A stretch of 46,657 nucleotides of DNA. Origin: Archangiaceae bacterium. Lineage in GTDB: Bacteria > Myxococcota > Myxococcia > Myxococcales > Myxococcaceae. The stretch is taken from positions 1 to 46,657 of the forward strand of contig JAACJQ010000089.1 in the NCBI GenBank assembly GCA_016879935.1, read 5' to 3'. The notes under the pieces were generated by a model. The model was not told the origin of the DNA. It did not search any database and was given only the letters and a program-made list of their open reading frames with translations. This document shows positions 8,266 to 18,643 of the stretch, piece by piece. The first letter of the stretch is position 1. The number at the start of each line of letters is the position of its first letter. A program made the translations under genes and the position numbers.

Positions 8266-9339
8266 ATGTGCGACATGCGTGTGGCACTGCTGCTGATGGT
8301 GGGGTTGGCAGTCGTGGCCGAAGCTGCCGAGACGATGCGCATCGCGGTTGGTCCCGAGACGGCTGCGGTGACCCTCAGTGGCGCTGGGCTCTCGTGCGGC
8401 GACGATCTCGACGACGCCGAGTTCGTCGCTCTCGGCAAGGACTCACTGGCGATTCGGAAGAAGGACGGAGCGCTCACGCTCGACGGGGCGGCGCTCCCCG
8501 GAGACGCGATTCGGTGCCGCTCCTCGGGGGCTGGCTCGCTCGAGGTGAACGGCGTTCACGTTCAGGGCGACGTCGTGGTGGTGCGAGGGAAGAGCCAGCT
8601 CGTCACGGTGAACGTGCTGCCGCTCGAGGCATATCTGCAGGGCGTGCTGGGCAGTGAGATGCCCAAGACCTTCCCGCTCGAGGCGCTCAAAGCGCAGGCC
8701 GTGGCGGCGCGCACGTATGCGCTGAACAAGAAGCTCGAGCAGTACGGGCAGCCGTTCTACCTGGGCAGCTCGGTCATCAGTCAGGTCTACAAGGGGCTCG
8801 AGTCGGACGACCCGCGCACGAGGCAGGCGATCGACGAGACGAAGGGGCTGGTGCTCACCTGGCAGTTGCAGCCGATCGAGGCGTACTTCCATGCCTCCTG
8901 TGGCGGGCACACAGAGTCGGGCCTCGACGCGCTGGGGAGAGACCTGCCGTACCTCAAGAGCGTCGCGTGCCCGTGCGCGAAGCTGCCGACCAGCCATTGG
9001 ACGCTCAAGGTGGCGCCGCGCGAGCTGGGAGCGAAGCCCGGTCAGTTTCAGGTGCAGGGCCGATCGCCGACGGGTCGAGCGCGCCGCGTGCAGGTTGGCG
9101 CCCGCTCCATCGACGCGGTGAGCTTCCGTGAGCGCATCGGGTACATGCGGCTCAAATCGCTCGACTTCGAGGTGACGGGCCAGGGGAAGGATGGCCTCGT
9201 CTTGAAGGGGAACGGCTTCGGCCACGGGGCGGGGATGTGCCAGTGGGGCGCGCGCCTGCTGGCGGACTCGGGAAAGGACTTCCGCGCGATTCTCGAGCAC
9301 TACTACCCGGGCACCGAGCTGCAGGTTCTCTACGACTGA
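8266..9339 (+). CDS. SpoIID/LytB domain peptidoglycan enzyme
   Basis: This 357-residue exported protein carries the SpoIID/LytB domain. SpoIID is a lytic transglycosylase acting on denuded glycan in Bacillus endospores, and relatives occur widely in Gram-negatives. Visible motifs are VNVLPLEAYLQGVLGSEMP with the presumed catalytic Glu at 131, LKAQAVAARTYAL, the HASCGG cysteine motif, and the C-terminal GFGHGAGMCQWGA signature. The first ~20 residues form a signal peptide. The ATG at 8275 (MRVALLLM) is an equally good start. It stands alone between divergent and unrelated genes. A role in peptidoglycan remodelling, perhaps during sporulation or septation, is inferred from the family. Confidence 0.88.
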   Translation: MCDMRVALLLMVGLAVVAEAAETMRIAVGPETAAVTLSGAGLSCGDDLDDAEFVALGKDSLAIRKKDGALTLDGAALPGDAIRCRSSGAGSLEVNGVHVQGDVVVVRGKSQLVTVNVLPLEAYLQGVLGSEMPKTFPLEALKAQAVAARTYALNKKLEQYGQPFYLGSSVISQVYKGLESDDPRTRQAIDETKGLVLTWQLQPIEAYFHASCGGHTESGLDALGRDLPYLKSVACPCAKLPTSHWTLKVAPRELGAKPGQFQVQGRSPTGRARRVQVGARSIDAVSFRERIGYMRLKSLDFEVTGQGKDGLVLKGNGFGHGAGMCQWGARLLADSGKDFRAILEHYYPGTELQVLYD

Positions 9340-9465
9340 CGCCAGGCGGCGCGAGGGCCGCAACGAGTGTCATCGAAGGGGCGGTTTCCGCGCTTGGTCC
9401 GACGCTCGTTGCGAAGCATGTCAGCCCTGGCTGCTAGAGCACTCTCCGGGAGGTTCGCGGGGGCG

Positions 9466-10383
9466 ATGCAAAGCTCGGAAAAGGCGGTGATGGCGCTCGC
9501 GGCCGCTCAGCACGGCGTGTTCAGCCTCGATCAGGCGCGCGCCCACGGAATGTCGATCGATCAGGTGAAACGACGCGTTCGCGCGGGCCGCTGGCGACGA
9601 GTGCACCCAGCGGTCTACGCCGTCGAAGGCTCCTTCGACTCGCTCACCCAACGGCGCGAAGCGGCGGCGCTCTGGTTCGGCCGGGGCTGCGTCTTTTCCC
9701 ATCGAACGGCGGCCGCGTTGTGGGGCCTTTCCCGGTTCGAGGAGGACGACAGTCTGGTGAGCATCGCCTCGACACGACACCAAGAACCCCCTGCAGGCAT
9801 ACGGATCTTCCGCATCGACGCGCTCCTCGCCCGCGAGCTGGGAACGGTGAATGGTCAGCGCGTGACCTCGGTCGAGAGAACGCTGCTCGATCTCGCTGCC
9901 ACCGAGCATTCAGCAGCGGTCGAGGCGGCGCTCGACGATGCCCTGCGCAGGAAGCTCACCACGGTCGACAAGCTGAACCACTTCATCGAGCGCACCGGCG
10001 GGACTCGCGGCATTCGACTGCTGCGCCGTCTCACGGCAAGGCGCGGTGGCGAAGGCGTCACCGAGAGTGAGCTCGAGGCGCGAGTGCTGGACGTGCTCCG
10101 TGACGCGGGCATGCCAATGCCTGAGCTGCAGAAGAAGGTGCAGGTGAAGGGCAAGCGGTATCGCCTCGACTTCCGCTTCCCCGGAACGCAGGTGGTGCTC
10201 GAAGCCGACGGCTATGCCTGGCACTCGACGGCGCACGCCTTCGAAGCCGACCGGCGGCGAATCAACGCGCTCACGGCGCGCGGCTTCCGGGTGCTGCAGT
10301 GGACGTGGGAGGCCATGAACGAACGACCCGACCGGCTGCTCGACGAGCTCGAGGTGTTGCTCCAGCAGCGCCGGGCCGCGTGA
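9466..10383 (+). CDS. AbiEi-like N-terminal / DUF559 C-terminal protein
   Basis: This 305-residue protein has two parts. The first ~75 residues (QHGVFSLDQARAHGMS, then VKRRVRAGRWRRVHPAVY) match the winged-helix domain of AbiEi-type antitoxins and related transcriptional regulators. The last ~110 residues contain a Vsr/DUF559-like nuclease-fold core: YRLDFRFPGTQVVLEADGYAWH, then RRRINALTARGFRVLQWTW, with the D/E-x-D and W residues kept. I start at the ATG at 9466, which has GGGAGG upstream; ATGs at 9418 and 9367 would add basic, low-quality sequence. No AbiEii-like toxin is adjacent, so this is the stand-alone form common in actinobacteria and myxobacteria. Its cellular role is unknown. Confidence 0.8.
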   Translation: MQSSEKAVMALAAAQHGVFSLDQARAHGMSIDQVKRRVRAGRWRRVHPAVYAVEGSFDSLTQRREAAALWFGRGCVFSHRTAAALWGLSRFEEDDSLVSIASTRHQEPPAGIRIFRIDALLARELGTVNGQRVTSVERTLLDLAATEHSAAVEAALDDALRRKLTTVDKLNHFIERTGGTRGIRLLRRLTARRGGEGVTESELEARVLDVLRDAGMPMPELQKKVQVKGKRYRLDFRFPGTQVVLEADGYAWHSTAHAFEADRRRINALTARGFRVLQWTWEAMNERPDRLLDELEVLLQQRRAA

Positions 10384-10425
10384 GCGCTTGTGCTGGAGCG
10401 ACGGCGTCGATAACCCGGCTCCGCG

Positions 10426-13142
<2,717 letters not shown>

Positions 13143-13174
13143 GGGCGCAGGGCCCTAGCACACCTTGCTGGACC

Positions 13175-13210
13175 CATGTGTGCCTGATAGACGCCCGCGT
13201 CTCACACATG
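13175..13210 (+). promoter_or_regulatory. Inverted repeat covering the yajC start
   Basis: CATGTGTG (13175-13182) and CACACATG (13203-13210) form a perfect 8-bp inverted repeat separated by 20 nt. The right arm contains the ATG at 13208, one possible yajC start codon. In RNA the repeat could hide that start in a stem; as DNA it could be an operator. It lies in the 65-bp gap between the divergent lipoprotein gene and yajC. A functional role is inference only. Confidence 0.4.
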
Positions 13211-13561
13211 ACGCCCGCAGCCATACCGATGATTTTCGCCGCCGACTCTGCCCTTGGCGGACCGATGGCTTTCTACCTGGTCGCCATGGCGGCCATCGTC
13301 TACTTCCTGATCATTCGCCCGCAGCGTCAGCAGCAGAAGGAGCACGACGGCGTGCTCACCTCGCTGAAGAAGGGCGATGACGTGGTGCTGCAGTCGGGCA
13401 TCCTGGGGAAGATCGCCGTGGTGACCGAGAAGACGGTGTCGCTCGAGGTCGCCAACGGCGTGAAGATTCGAGTGCTCAAGTCGAGCGTGCAGGCGAAGGT
13501 CACCGTGGTCGAAGAGGCCCCGAAGGCCGACGAAGCCGCCGCCAAGAAAGAGGAGAAGTGA
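13208..13561 (+). CDS. yajC: Sec translocase accessory subunit YajC
   Basis: YajC is a small single-span inner-membrane protein that joins SecDF in the holotranslocon. A short N-terminus (FAADSALGGPM) leads into one membrane helix (FYLVAMAAIVYFLIIRP). The family signature RPQRQQQKEH and the cytoplasmic motif LKKGDDVVLQSGILGKI follow. The start is uncertain: GTG 13178, ATG 13208 or ATG 13229 all stay in frame, and none has a strong Shine-Dalgarno. I use 13208; 13229 gives the most typical length. Its stop codon overlaps the secD start (TGATG), which implies translational coupling. Confidence 0.93.
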   Translation: MTPAAIPMIFAADSALGGPMAFYLVAMAAIVYFLIIRPQRQQQKEHDGVLTSLKKGDDVVLQSGILGKIAVVTEKTVSLEVANGVKIRVLKSSVQAKVTVVEEAPKADEAAAKKEEK

Positions 13562-15339
13562 TGGACCGCAACTGGTGGACCCGTTTCGGGTTGGTCGTGC
13601 TCGTCGCGGTGGGGAGCCTCTGGTTCCTGACCCCGACCTACTACTCGATGTTCGTGCTCGATCGCGCCGACCGCAATGACGTGTCGAAGCTCGAGAAGGT
13701 GCTGCCCGCGTGGTCGGCGCCCGCGAAGTACCGCCTGTCGCTGGGCCTCGACCTGCAGGGAGGCATTCACCTCGTCCTGCGCGTCGACACCAAGACGGCG
13801 CTCGGCAAGCGCGCGCAGCGCCTCGCCCAGCAGATGATCTCGTACATCGACGGCAAGAAGCTCGGGAAGCTCACCGAGACGACGAACACCGAGACGTACG
13901 AGGTGACGCTCACGGCCCAGGACCCGGCCACGATGGACGCCATCGAGAAAGAGCTCGTCACCACCTTCAAGGACTTCTCGAAGGTCTCGCGCAACGCGGG
14001 CGTGCTGGTGATGAAGCTCGACAGCGCCCAGGTCGACTACATGATGAGCGAGGCGGTCGATCAGGCCATGCTCGTGGTGCGCAAGCGCATCGACAAGTGG
14101 GGCGTCGCCGAAGTCGACGTGCGCAAGCTCGGCACCGACTCGATTCAGATCTCCCTGCCCGGTGAGAAGGACCCGGAGCGCGCGAAGGAGCTCATCGGCA
14201 CCACCGCGCAGCTCGAGTTCCGCATCGTCGAGGAGCACGGCGACCTCTTCAAGGACCTGTACACCAACACGCCTCCCGACCCGAACGCGGGGATCACGCT
14301 GGTGACGTCGCGTCAGGACAGCGAAGGCAACGAGCCGTCGCCGCCGTACCTGTCGGGCACCGACAAGAACAAGCTGCTCGCGTACGTCGACGGCAAGGGC
14401 GGCGAGGGCAAGCAGGTCATGCTCCACTGCGTCGAGGCCTCGGTCGGCAAGAGCTGCATCAAGTACTCGACCTACCTCGTGCAGGCGACGGGCCTCTCGG
14501 GTGAGAACCTGACCGGCGCCGATGCCCGCAAGGATCAGCAGACCAACGACATCGTCGTCGACTACCAGTTCAACGCGCAGGGCGGAAAGCTGAGCGAGGA
14601 GCTGACTGGCAAGAACGTGAACCGCCAGATGGGCATCGTGCTCGACGACAACCTGATCTCGGCTCCGGTCATTCGCGAGAAGATCGGCAACAACGGCCGC
14701 ATCACGCTGGGCAAGGGCCGCAGCGACGAGCGCCTGAAGGAAGCGCAGATGCTGTCGCTCGCGCTCAAGTCGGGTGCGCTTCCGGCGCCCGTGTCCATCG
14801 GTGAGACCCGCCTCGTCGGCGCCTCGCTCGGTGACGAACTGATCAAGAAGGGCACGACGGCGGCGCTGGTCGGCCTGCTGCTCGTCGTCATCTTCATGGC
14901 CATCTATTACAAGGTGTCGGGCCTCGTGGCCGACGTGGCGCTGATTCTCAACGGTCTGCTGATTCTGGCCGGCCTGGCGCTCTTCAAGGCGACGCTGACG
15001 CTGCCTGGCATCGCTGGCTTCGTGCTCACGCTCGGTATCGCCGTCGATGCCAACGTGCTCATCAACGAGCGCGTGCGTGAAGAGATCGCGGGCGGCAAGT
15101 CGGCGCGCAACGCGGTCGACGCCGGCTACGACCGCGCCTTCTGGACCATCTTCGACGCGCACGTCACGACGCTGATCGCCGGCTTCATCCTCCAGCAGAC
15201 GGGCACGGGCCCGGTGCAGGGCTTCGCGACCACGCTCATCATCGGCATCATCGCTTCGCTGTTCACGTCGATCGTCGTGACCCGCGTGCTGACCACCTAT
15301 CTCGTCCACGGACGGAACTCCGAGTCCGTCTCGGTCTGA
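13561..15339 (+). CDS. secD: Protein translocase subunit SecD
   Basis: SecD is a 592-residue RND-type inner-membrane protein that, with SecF, uses the proton motive force to help pull exported proteins across the membrane. An N-terminal helix (residues ~8-27) is followed by GLDLQGGIHLVLRVD, the large periplasmic P1 domain, and five clustered C-terminal helices with GIAVDANVLINERVREE, the RND motif carrying the conserved Asp. The ATG at 13561 overlaps the yajC TGA by one base; a GTG three bases earlier is less likely. secF follows after 10 bp, so yajC-secD-secF form one operon. Confidence 0.97.
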   Translation: MDRNWWTRFGLVVLVAVGSLWFLTPTYYSMFVLDRADRNDVSKLEKVLPAWSAPAKYRLSLGLDLQGGIHLVLRVDTKTALGKRAQRLAQQMISYIDGKKLGKLTETTNTETYEVTLTAQDPATMDAIEKELVTTFKDFSKVSRNAGVLVMKLDSAQVDYMMSEAVDQAMLVVRKRIDKWGVAEVDVRKLGTDSIQISLPGEKDPERAKELIGTTAQLEFRIVEEHGDLFKDLYTNTPPDPNAGITLVTSRQDSEGNEPSPPYLSGTDKNKLLAYVDGKGGEGKQVMLHCVEASVGKSCIKYSTYLVQATGLSGENLTGADARKDQQTNDIVVDYQFNAQGGKLSEELTGKNVNRQMGIVLDDNLISAPVIREKIGNNGRITLGKGRSDERLKEAQMLSLALKSGALPAPVSIGETRLVGASLGDELIKKGTTAALVGLLLVVIFMAIYYKVSGLVADVALILNGLLILAGLALFKATLTLPGIAGFVLTLGIAVDANVLINERVREEIAGGKSARNAVDAGYDRAFWTIFDAHVTTLIAGFILQQTGTGPVQGFATTLIIGIIASLFTSIVVTRVLTTYLVHGRNSESVSV

Positions 15340-15349
15340 GGGAAACGAC

Positions 15350-16519
15350 ATGCAGATCATCAAGGGCAAGACGAACATCGACTTCATCGGCAAACGCCGA
15401 ATCGCGATTCTGCTGTCGACGGCGGTGAACATCGCCATTCTCGTGGGCATCGCGGGCTTCGGCTTCAACTGGGGCGTCGACTTCGCAGGCGGCACCCTCG
15501 TCGAGGTGAAGTTCAGCGGCGTCGTGACGGCCGAGCAGGTTCGCGAAGGCGCGGTGAAGGGCGGCCTCCACGAGCCTCAGGTGCAGAGCATCGGCTCGGC
15601 GGAAGACAGCACGTTCATGCTCCGCATGGGCGGCGTGACGCAGCTGACCGCCGAGAGTGAGCAGGCGGCCGAGAAGGCGATTCGTGGGCTGCCCGGCATC
15701 GACATCACGGCCTTCAACAAGGACCTCGACAACGGCCTCATCACCTTCCGCACGAAGGGCGAGGTGAAGGTCGACGACATCAAGGCGGCGGTGGTGAGCA
15801 GCGGCACGGGCGTGGCGAACGTCGCGCTCCTGCCCGGCTCGAGTGCCGAGAGCGGCTTTCAGTACCAGGTCACGTCGGCCGGCATGTCGGACAAGGTGAA
15901 GGACGCGCTGGCCAAGGGCGTTCCCGATCACACGTTCGAGGTTCGTCGTACGGACTACGTCGGCCCGCAGGTCGGTGAGCAGCTGCGCAACAAGGGCCTC
16001 GCGGCGCTGCTGCTCGCGATGCTCAGCATTCTCATCTACGTGGCGTTCCGCTTCGACCTGAAGTTCGGCCCGGGCGCGCTGGTGGCGTCGGTGCACGACG
16101 TGATCATGGTCGCCGGCTACTACCTGGTGTCGCGCCGCGAGTTCAACCTGACCTCGATCGCCGTGCTGCTGACGATTCTCGGCTACTCCATCAACGACAC
16201 GATCGTCATCTACGACCGAATTCGTGAAGAGATGGTCAAGTACAAGGGCAAGCCGCTGCCCGAGATCATCAACATCGCGATCAACGACACGCTCTCGCGT
16301 ACGATCCTCACGTCTGGCGTGACGGCGCTCTCGCTGATCGGTCTGCTGATCTTCGGAGTCGGTGAGATCTTCGACTTCGCCGCCGCCATGCTCTGGGGCA
16401 TCGTCGTCGGCACGTACTCGTCGGTGTACATCGCGAGCCCGCTCACCATCTGGCTGGACGAGCGCGAGGCCCACAAGCAGGGTGGCAGCGCCGGAGCGAT
16501 GAAGCCGAAGACGGCCTGA
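15350..16519 (+). CDS. secF: Protein translocase subunit SecF
   Basis: SecF is a 389-residue partner of SecD. It shows the N-terminal helix (RRIAILLSTAVNIAIL), the GVDFAGGTLVEVKF segment, a periplasmic domain of about 180 residues, and five C-terminal helices including GYSINDTIVIYDRIREEM, the SecF signature. The periplasmic part is longer than in E. coli SecF (323 residues in total). It ends the yajC-secD-secF operon and converges on an uncharacterised reverse-strand gene 36 bp away. Confidence 0.97.
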   Translation: MQIIKGKTNIDFIGKRRIAILLSTAVNIAILVGIAGFGFNWGVDFAGGTLVEVKFSGVVTAEQVREGAVKGGLHEPQVQSIGSAEDSTFMLRMGGVTQLTAESEQAAEKAIRGLPGIDITAFNKDLDNGLITFRTKGEVKVDDIKAAVVSSGTGVANVALLPGSSAESGFQYQVTSAGMSDKVKDALAKGVPDHTFEVRRTDYVGPQVGEQLRNKGLAALLLAMLSILIYVAFRFDLKFGPGALVASVHDVIMVAGYYLVSRREFNLTSIAVLLTILGYSINDTIVIYDRIREEMVKYKGKPLPEIINIAINDTLSRTILTSGVTALSLIGLLIFGVGEIFDFAAAMLWGIVVGTYSSVYIASPLTIWLDEREAHKQGGSAGAMKPKTA

Positions 16520-16555
16520 GTCGGTCCTTGAGTTCGTGAAGTTCGGTGGCGGGGC

Positions 16556-17044
16556 TCAGCGATGGGCTCCGCCATCGACGTTTCTGGGCCTGTGCTCGAG
16601 CCAGTAGACCTGTTTGTGGCGGGGCTCGGCCTCGAGGGCTTCGAGCTGCATCTGCGCGTGGCCGCGGGTGAGGTGCCGGGTGACGAGGAAGGCGTTGCCG
16701 CTGTCATCGCGGCACCAGAGCTCCCACTCGCCGACGTCCGAGACCATCACGGGCAGCGGCTCGACGAGGCGAACCGAATAGGTCTGCTTGGGTTTCCCCG
16801 CGCCAAGGAACGACGCCACGCAGTCGGCTGATGCACGACGTGGGTAGCGGCCGATCACGAACTGTTGGCCGTTGTCGTCGAGCCGGGAGAGCTCCCAGCC
16901 AGACTTCAGCTCCGTGATGGCAGCCGAGTCAGAGCAGCGCGTTGATTGAAGGTGCATCAAGGCGTGATCGAGTTCGGAGCGGAACTGCACGTAGAGGTTG
17001 GTGAACTCCACGGTGTCGCCGGCCGCGGCTTGCTCCACCAACAA
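16556..17044 (-). CDS. Hypothetical protein with internal duplication
   Basis: I do not recognise this 162-residue soluble protein. Its main feature is an internal duplication of about 44 residues. Copy 1 (about 49-92) reads WELSRLDDNGQQFVIGR and ends KQTYSVR; copy 2 (about 106-150) reads WELWCRDDSGNAFLVTR and ends KQVYWLE. The shared pattern is WEL-x3-DD-x-G-x2-F-[VL]-x2-R and a later KQ-x-Y, suggesting two small beta-rich modules. The start is uncertain: TTG at 17044 is the furthest upstream, and GTG codons lie just inside. It has no signal peptide. It is in line with, but 186 bp after, the zinc-ribbon-like gene. Confidence 0.6.
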   Translation of the reverse strand: MLVEQAAAGDTVEFTNLYVQFRSELDHALMHLQSTRCSDSAAITELKSGWELSRLDDNGQQFVIGRYPRRASADCVASFLGAGKPKQTYSVRLVEPLPVMVSDVGEWELWCRDDSGNAFLVTRHLTRGHAQMQLEALEAEPRHKQVYWLEHRPRNVDGGAHR

Positions 17045-17229
17045 CTGGAGATCTCAAGGTGCTTCCAGGCGCCAGGCTCGATACCCAACGGTATGGTCCT
17101 GGTCGGCTGGGGCTCCCAGCGCGGACTGTGCTTCTTCACCCACTTCGATGCAGGCGACGCTGCTTCTCCAGTCCTTCGGAGTGTCAGCGCTCCATGGGGA
17201 CGAGCGGAAGAACGACGTCGGCCACAGCA

Positions 17230-17778
17230 CTACATCGCCTCGCAAGCGACCCACGGTGAGGTTTGAAGCGAGCAGCCGCGACAGACGAGCTCGAGTGAGA
17301 GCGACTCGAATCCTTCTGCCCATTGCGACGGCTTGAAGTCAGGACCTGCTTCCTCAACGAAGTCGGTTCGACCCTGTGATGTGACGGTGACGAGGCCGCG
17401 GTGCCTCTCCTCTCCGCATCGAAGGCAACGCCAGGGGGAGAGCGGAGCGCGAGGCAACGACGCCTGCGCCTCGTTGTGACAGACGAAGCCGTTCCAGCCG
17501 TGGAGATCCTGGTCGAACACAAGGTGCTCGCGTCCGCATCGCTCGCACTGGGCTCGAATCAGAAAGAAGTACGCGCCCCCTACCTTCGTGGTGACCGGAG
17601 TGAGCCTTCCCTGGAACTTGTGCGTTTTGCCGGGGAACAGCAGTCGAAAGGTCATACCGCTGCAGCCGCACCTGAGGCGCCCAACGAACTGATGGTCGGT
17701 CTTTGACCTCGCGAGAACGGGACGGACGAAGTGACGCAGGTGCTTCGGAAAGGGGAGCGTTCGAAGCGGTGGCGTCAT
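17230..17778 (-). CDS. Cys-rich zinc-ribbon-like hypothetical protein
   Basis: This 182-residue protein has several paired cysteines typical of zinc ribbons or knuckles: CGCSG near 37, CERCGREH near 78, CHNEA near 99, CLRCGEE near 118 and CRGCS near 166. Between them are FFLIRAQ and VFDQDLHGWNGFVC, which I associate with an uncharacterised family of small cytoplasmic proteins in diverse bacteria. There is no signal peptide or membrane helix. Its start lies 23 bp after the bufC stop on the same strand, so it may be the fourth gene of the bufferin operon. The DNA looks somewhat less GC-rich than the neighbouring bufC and bufB. Function unknown. Confidence 0.7.
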   Translation of the reverse strand: MTPPLRTLPFPKHLRHFVRPVLARSKTDHQFVGRLRCGCSGMTFRLLFPGKTHKFQGRLTPVTTKVGGAYFFLIRAQCERCGREHLVFDQDLHGWNGFVCHNEAQASLPRAPLSPWRCLRCGEERHRGLVTVTSQGRTDFVEEAGPDFKPSQWAEGFESLSLELVCRGCSLQTSPWVACEAM

Positions 17779-17801
17779 CGTGCGCGAGCGACCGCCAGCC
17801 G

Positions 17802-18572
17802 TCAGAGGTCGATACGCGAGACCATGCCTTCGTTCACCCAGCTGCCGATCGCCTGGAACGCGCGGGGTGCGGCCTCGTCTCCGAACTCGGCGAAGGCATC
17901 ACAGAGCTCTGGCAGCGTTGCACCGCTCATCGCGCGGGTCAGCGCTTCGGCTTCTGCGCTCGAGACCGCGTCGTGGAAGACCGTGAAGCCCTGACGGAAC
18001 ACGACGAGCGACGTGGGGCAGGGCGGCACCTCGACTTCGCGCCAGCTCGCTCCGTCAGCGATCGCGCGGAACAGGGGCCGAACGTCGAAGCCATGACGCA
18101 GCACGCGCACCGAGGGCGTCAGCGTGAAGCGAACCGTCGCGGCCGTCTCGGGCGTCACCACCGCGAGCGCTTCGGCCGACACGACCGGCGAATCGTCAGC
18201 GATGAACGCCTGACTGCGCGCCCACTCGAGCTCGGCGAGGTCGGCCAGAAACGGAGCTCCCTCGACCGGCTGCGCCCGCAGAAACGCCGGCAGGTGCTGC
18301 CCCAACCAGTTCAGCGAGAAGTGCGTCGACGGGTGCGCCTTCACGTACTTCGCGGCCAGCACGTCGAAGTCGTCATCACCGAGCACCGCACGCACGTGTT
18401 CGAACTCTCCGCGCAACACGTCGCGCAACCGCAGCCAGTACTGCTCGGCGTACACGTTGACGCGTTCGTCGGGGGACAGCGCTCCGGCCTTCACCATCAA
18501 CGCCGTGTCTCGAACCGCGGCGTCACCGACGATCCACTGCCACAGCTGCTCCTGCTGCGCGGCGAGGCTCAT
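17802..18572 (-). CDS. bufC: DUF2063 / HvfC-BufC family RiPP maturation partner
   Basis: This 256-residue protein matches the DUF2063 family, whose members pair with DUF692/MNIO enzymes and are thought to recognise the RiPP precursor. Supporting segments are LMVKAGALSPDERVNVYAEQYW, LRGEFEHVRAVLGDDDF, YVKAHPSTHFSLNWLG and LAELEWAR near the middle. The ATG at 18572 overlaps the TGA of a 24-codon frame upstream (ATGA), so translation is probably coupled. The gene order bufA-bufB-bufC is that of known bufferin operons. Cytoplasmic; no catalytic motif seen. Confidence 0.87.
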   Translation of the reverse strand: MSLAAQQEQLWQWIVGDAAVRDTALMVKAGALSPDERVNVYAEQYWLRLRDVLRGEFEHVRAVLGDDDFDVLAAKYVKAHPSTHFSLNWLGQHLPAFLRAQPVEGAPFLADLAELEWARSQAFIADDSPVVSAEALAVVTPETAATVRFTLTPSVRVLRHGFDVRPLFRAIADGASWREVEVPPCPTSLVVFRQGFTVFHDAVSSAEAEALTRAMSGATLPELCDAFAEFGDEAAPRAFQAIGSWVNEGMVSRIDL

Positions 18573-18643
18573 GGGTGCAGCTCCACCGGGGCAGGCGCGG
18601 CCCGCAGCACGTCGAGTTGCTCCTGCTTCGCGGCGAGGCTCAC
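18569..18643 (-). pseudogene. 24-codon partial duplicate of the bufC start
   Basis: Between bufB and bufC lies a 24-codon frame starting at GTG (18643), which overlaps the bufB stop (GTGA), and ending in a TGA that overlaps the bufC ATG (ATGA). Its first codons read VSLAAKQEQL, nearly identical to the bufC start MSLAAQQEQL, and the DNA is also nearly identical over about 30 bp. It then diverges (DVLRAAPAPVELHP). It looks like a short tandem duplication of the bufC 5' end, kept in a form that still couples translation from bufB to bufC. Confidence 0.65.

Noticed and set aside
9367-10383. A toxin-antitoxin pair based on the AbiEi-like domain
   Set aside because: The neighbours are a SpoIID protein and queA; no AbiEii-type nucleotidyltransferase is present.
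13327-15495. 722-codon open frame on the reverse strand
   Set aside because: It mirrors yajC, secD and the start of secF. The composition (runs of Arg, Asp, His, Leu) is that of a shadow frame.
16556-17778. A toxin/immunity cassette formed by the two unknown genes
   Set aside because: Neither protein shows a toxin motif, secretion tag or polymorphic-toxin repeat; the idea has no support beyond adjacency.
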